NCBI GenBank assembly: GCA_964577175.1
Contig: CAZNYC010000194.1
Span: 1 to 5,615, forward strand
From: BS750m-G62 sp964577175
Lineage (GTDB): Bacteria > Planctomycetota > Phycisphaerae > FEN-1346
DNA: 5,615 nucleotides
Direction: 5' to 3'
In this document: positions 4,548 to 5,615 of the stretch, piece by piece
Layout: the number at the start of each line of letters is the position of its first letter
Numbering within the stretch: the first letter of the stretch is position 1
Made by a program: the position numbers and the translations under genes
Notes under the pieces: model-generated
What the model saw: the letters and a program-made list of their open reading frames with translations, nothing else
Told to the model about the DNA's origin: nothing
The model's database searches: none

Positions 4548-5615
4548 ATGAGGTATGCAGTTCTGATGATGACAGCGGCGATATCCGCGGCGACGGTCGC
4601 GGCGGCGCCGGCGGACGGCGCAACCGCCGAGACGCCGGACGGGACGTGGCAACTGTACACGCCCGACCGCGCGCCCGACGTGAACCGGATGGAGGGCGAT
4701 CCCGCCTCGGGCAAGGTCACGCTGGCCGGCGCGGCAGGGTGTTTCTGTTACGTCCCCATCGCGGACGACTTCCAGTTGGACGTGCGGCTCGTGGGAATGG
4801 ACGTCGGCGGCAAGCGGGGCGGGGGTGCAGGCGTGCGCCTCGCCGAGGGGCTGGACGAGGCGTCGCTCCGGTCGAGCATCACGTATCGCAAGCGCCCGGA
4901 CGAGGAGGGCGGCCCGTCGCGCGAGCGGCCCTACTGGTTGCGCATCGTGCGGGTCGGCCGGAACGTCGGCGTGTACGCCTCGCACGACGGCAGGCGGTAC
5001 CGCCACCGGCCCGGCGGGCGCACGCTCCGGACCGACGGCCGCGTCTACGTGGGCCTGGCGCTGTTCGGCGGCGACGCCGATTCCCCGACGCGCGCCACAT
5101 TCGACGGGATCCGCCTCTCGCGCCCCCGCCTCGCGTACCGGACCTCGTGGGTCGGCAACACGCTGCCGGGGCCCGTTGAGGACACGGTCAGTTTCAACAT
5201 GACCGGCCTGTTCACGGCCCCCGACGGGACGTGCTATACCACGAGTTTCTTCGAGGAACAGGGGCACTGTCTGGCGGCGTACAAGGACGGCAGGAACGTC
5301 GGGCCGGGAAGCAAGACGGCGACCGCCGGCATCGCCATCACGAGCAACGGCACGTACGTCTTCGCCTCCCACAGGAACGGCTTTCATCGGCTGGACGTGG
5401 ACCTGACGTCCGGGCGGAGGTTCGTCAAGGTGTCCGACGAAGAGAAGGGACACGAGACCGTCCGCGGCCTGGCGGCGGATGCGCAGGAGGTGTTCGTCGG
5501 CAACCGCCCGGCCGATCGCATCGAGGTCTTCGATTGCAAATCGTTGAAGCCGAAGCGGCACCTGGCGTTCGCCCGCCCCGGCCCCATGTGCCTGGACGCC
5601 GACGGCCGGCTCTGG
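4548..5615 (+). CDS. Secreted concanavalin-like plus beta-propeller protein, incomplete at the right edge
   Basis: The frame opens at the ATG at 4548, with GAGGG (4534-4538) 9 bases upstream, and continues for 356 codons to the window edge without a stop. MRYAVLMM followed by an Ala-rich run to AAA (residue 20) is a signal peptide. Residues ~33-192 look like a jelly-roll lectin-type domain of the DUF1349 kind: GTWQLY, VDV-like strands, then PYWLRIVRVGRNVGVYASHDGRRY, where the W-L-R and S-x-D-G-R-x-Y pattern is typical. From residue ~197 a propeller of NHL/YncE type begins, with SWVGNTLPG, GLFTAPDGTCY, AAYKDGRNVG, RGLAADAQEVFVGN, RIEVFD and MCLDADGRLW marking successive blades. The domains suggest an exported carbohydrate- or ligand-binding protein; no catalytic residues can be assigned. 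Cysteines at 65, 67, 229, 241, 330 and 348 could form disulfides after export. It lies 231 bases after the sialidase in the same direction. Confidence 0.85.
   Translation, partial: MRYAVLMMTAAISAATVAAAPADGATAETPDGTWQLYTPDRAPDVNRMEGDPASGKVTLAGAAGCFCYVPIADDFQLDVRLVGMDVGGKRGGGAGVRLAEGLDEASLRSSITYRKRPDEEGGPSRERPYWLRIVRVGRNVGVYASHDGRRYRHRPGGRTLRTDGRVYVGLALFGGDADSPTRATFDGIRLSRPRLAYRTSWVGNTLPGPVEDTVSFNMTGLFTAPDGTCYTTSFFEEQGHCLAAYKDGRNVGPGSKTATAGIAITSNGTYVFASHRNGFHRLDVDLTSGRRFVKVSDEEKGHETVRGLAADAQEVFVGNRPADRIEVFDCKSLKPKRHLAFARPGPMCLDADGRLW

Noticed and set aside
3183..5561. Minus-strand open frames opposite the sialidase (3183-4334) and the propeller gene (4476-5561)
   Set aside because: Both lie antisense to genes with recognisable domains, and their translations carry no motif.

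Overview
The window is GC-rich throughout. Its genes have clear Shine-Dalgarno sites and encode exported proteins. The mix is a large exported protein of unknown function, a BNR/Asp-box sialidase, a concanavalin-like plus beta-propeller protein, and an 'EATGVRGGLVVHLGSGDG' methyltransferase-type signature. This points to an environmental or gut member of the Planctomycetota or a related PVC lineage. That assignment is inferred from gene style; no marker gene is present.

Layout. (1) Positions 1-1651, minus strand: one continuous open frame of 550 codons runs off the left edge. It starts at a GTG behind a strong ribosome binding site and encodes a secreted protein of unknown function with a duplicated module of about 120 residues. 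(2) Positions 1652-2450 hold regulatory and mobile debris. A promoter plus a structured leader serves the minus-strand gene, and a second, inverted copy of the same promoter-leader lies at 2212-2292 facing right. Between the copies is an internally deleted IS1380-family transposase whose head is joined in frame to its tail. The right-hand copy is followed by a perfect 12-bp hairpin. (3) Positions 2420-2592 hold a compound palindromic repeat of about 100 bp nested inside a further pair of inverted repeats. (4) Positions 2664-3050, plus strand: a short exported protein that begins like a much longer planctomycete methyltransferase-type protein and then diverges. (5) Positions 3105-4316, plus strand: a complete secreted sialidase with five Asp boxes. 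(6) Positions 4548-5615, plus strand: a secreted concanavalin-like plus beta-propeller protein that runs off the right edge.

How it fits together. The three plus-strand genes all encode predicted exported proteins and may be co-transcribed in part; the sialidase follows the short gene by 54 bases. The sialidase would release terminal sialic acids from glycans outside the cytoplasm, and the last protein may bind or sense carbohydrate, which suggests glycan use. The most interesting non-coding structure is the inverted pair of promoter-leader copies around the IS1380 remnant. Both have a TTG-type -35, a 16-base spacer, a TAG-type -10, and a stem-loop whose substitutions keep base pairing. It could be a shared regulatory leader or an outward-facing promoter repeat.
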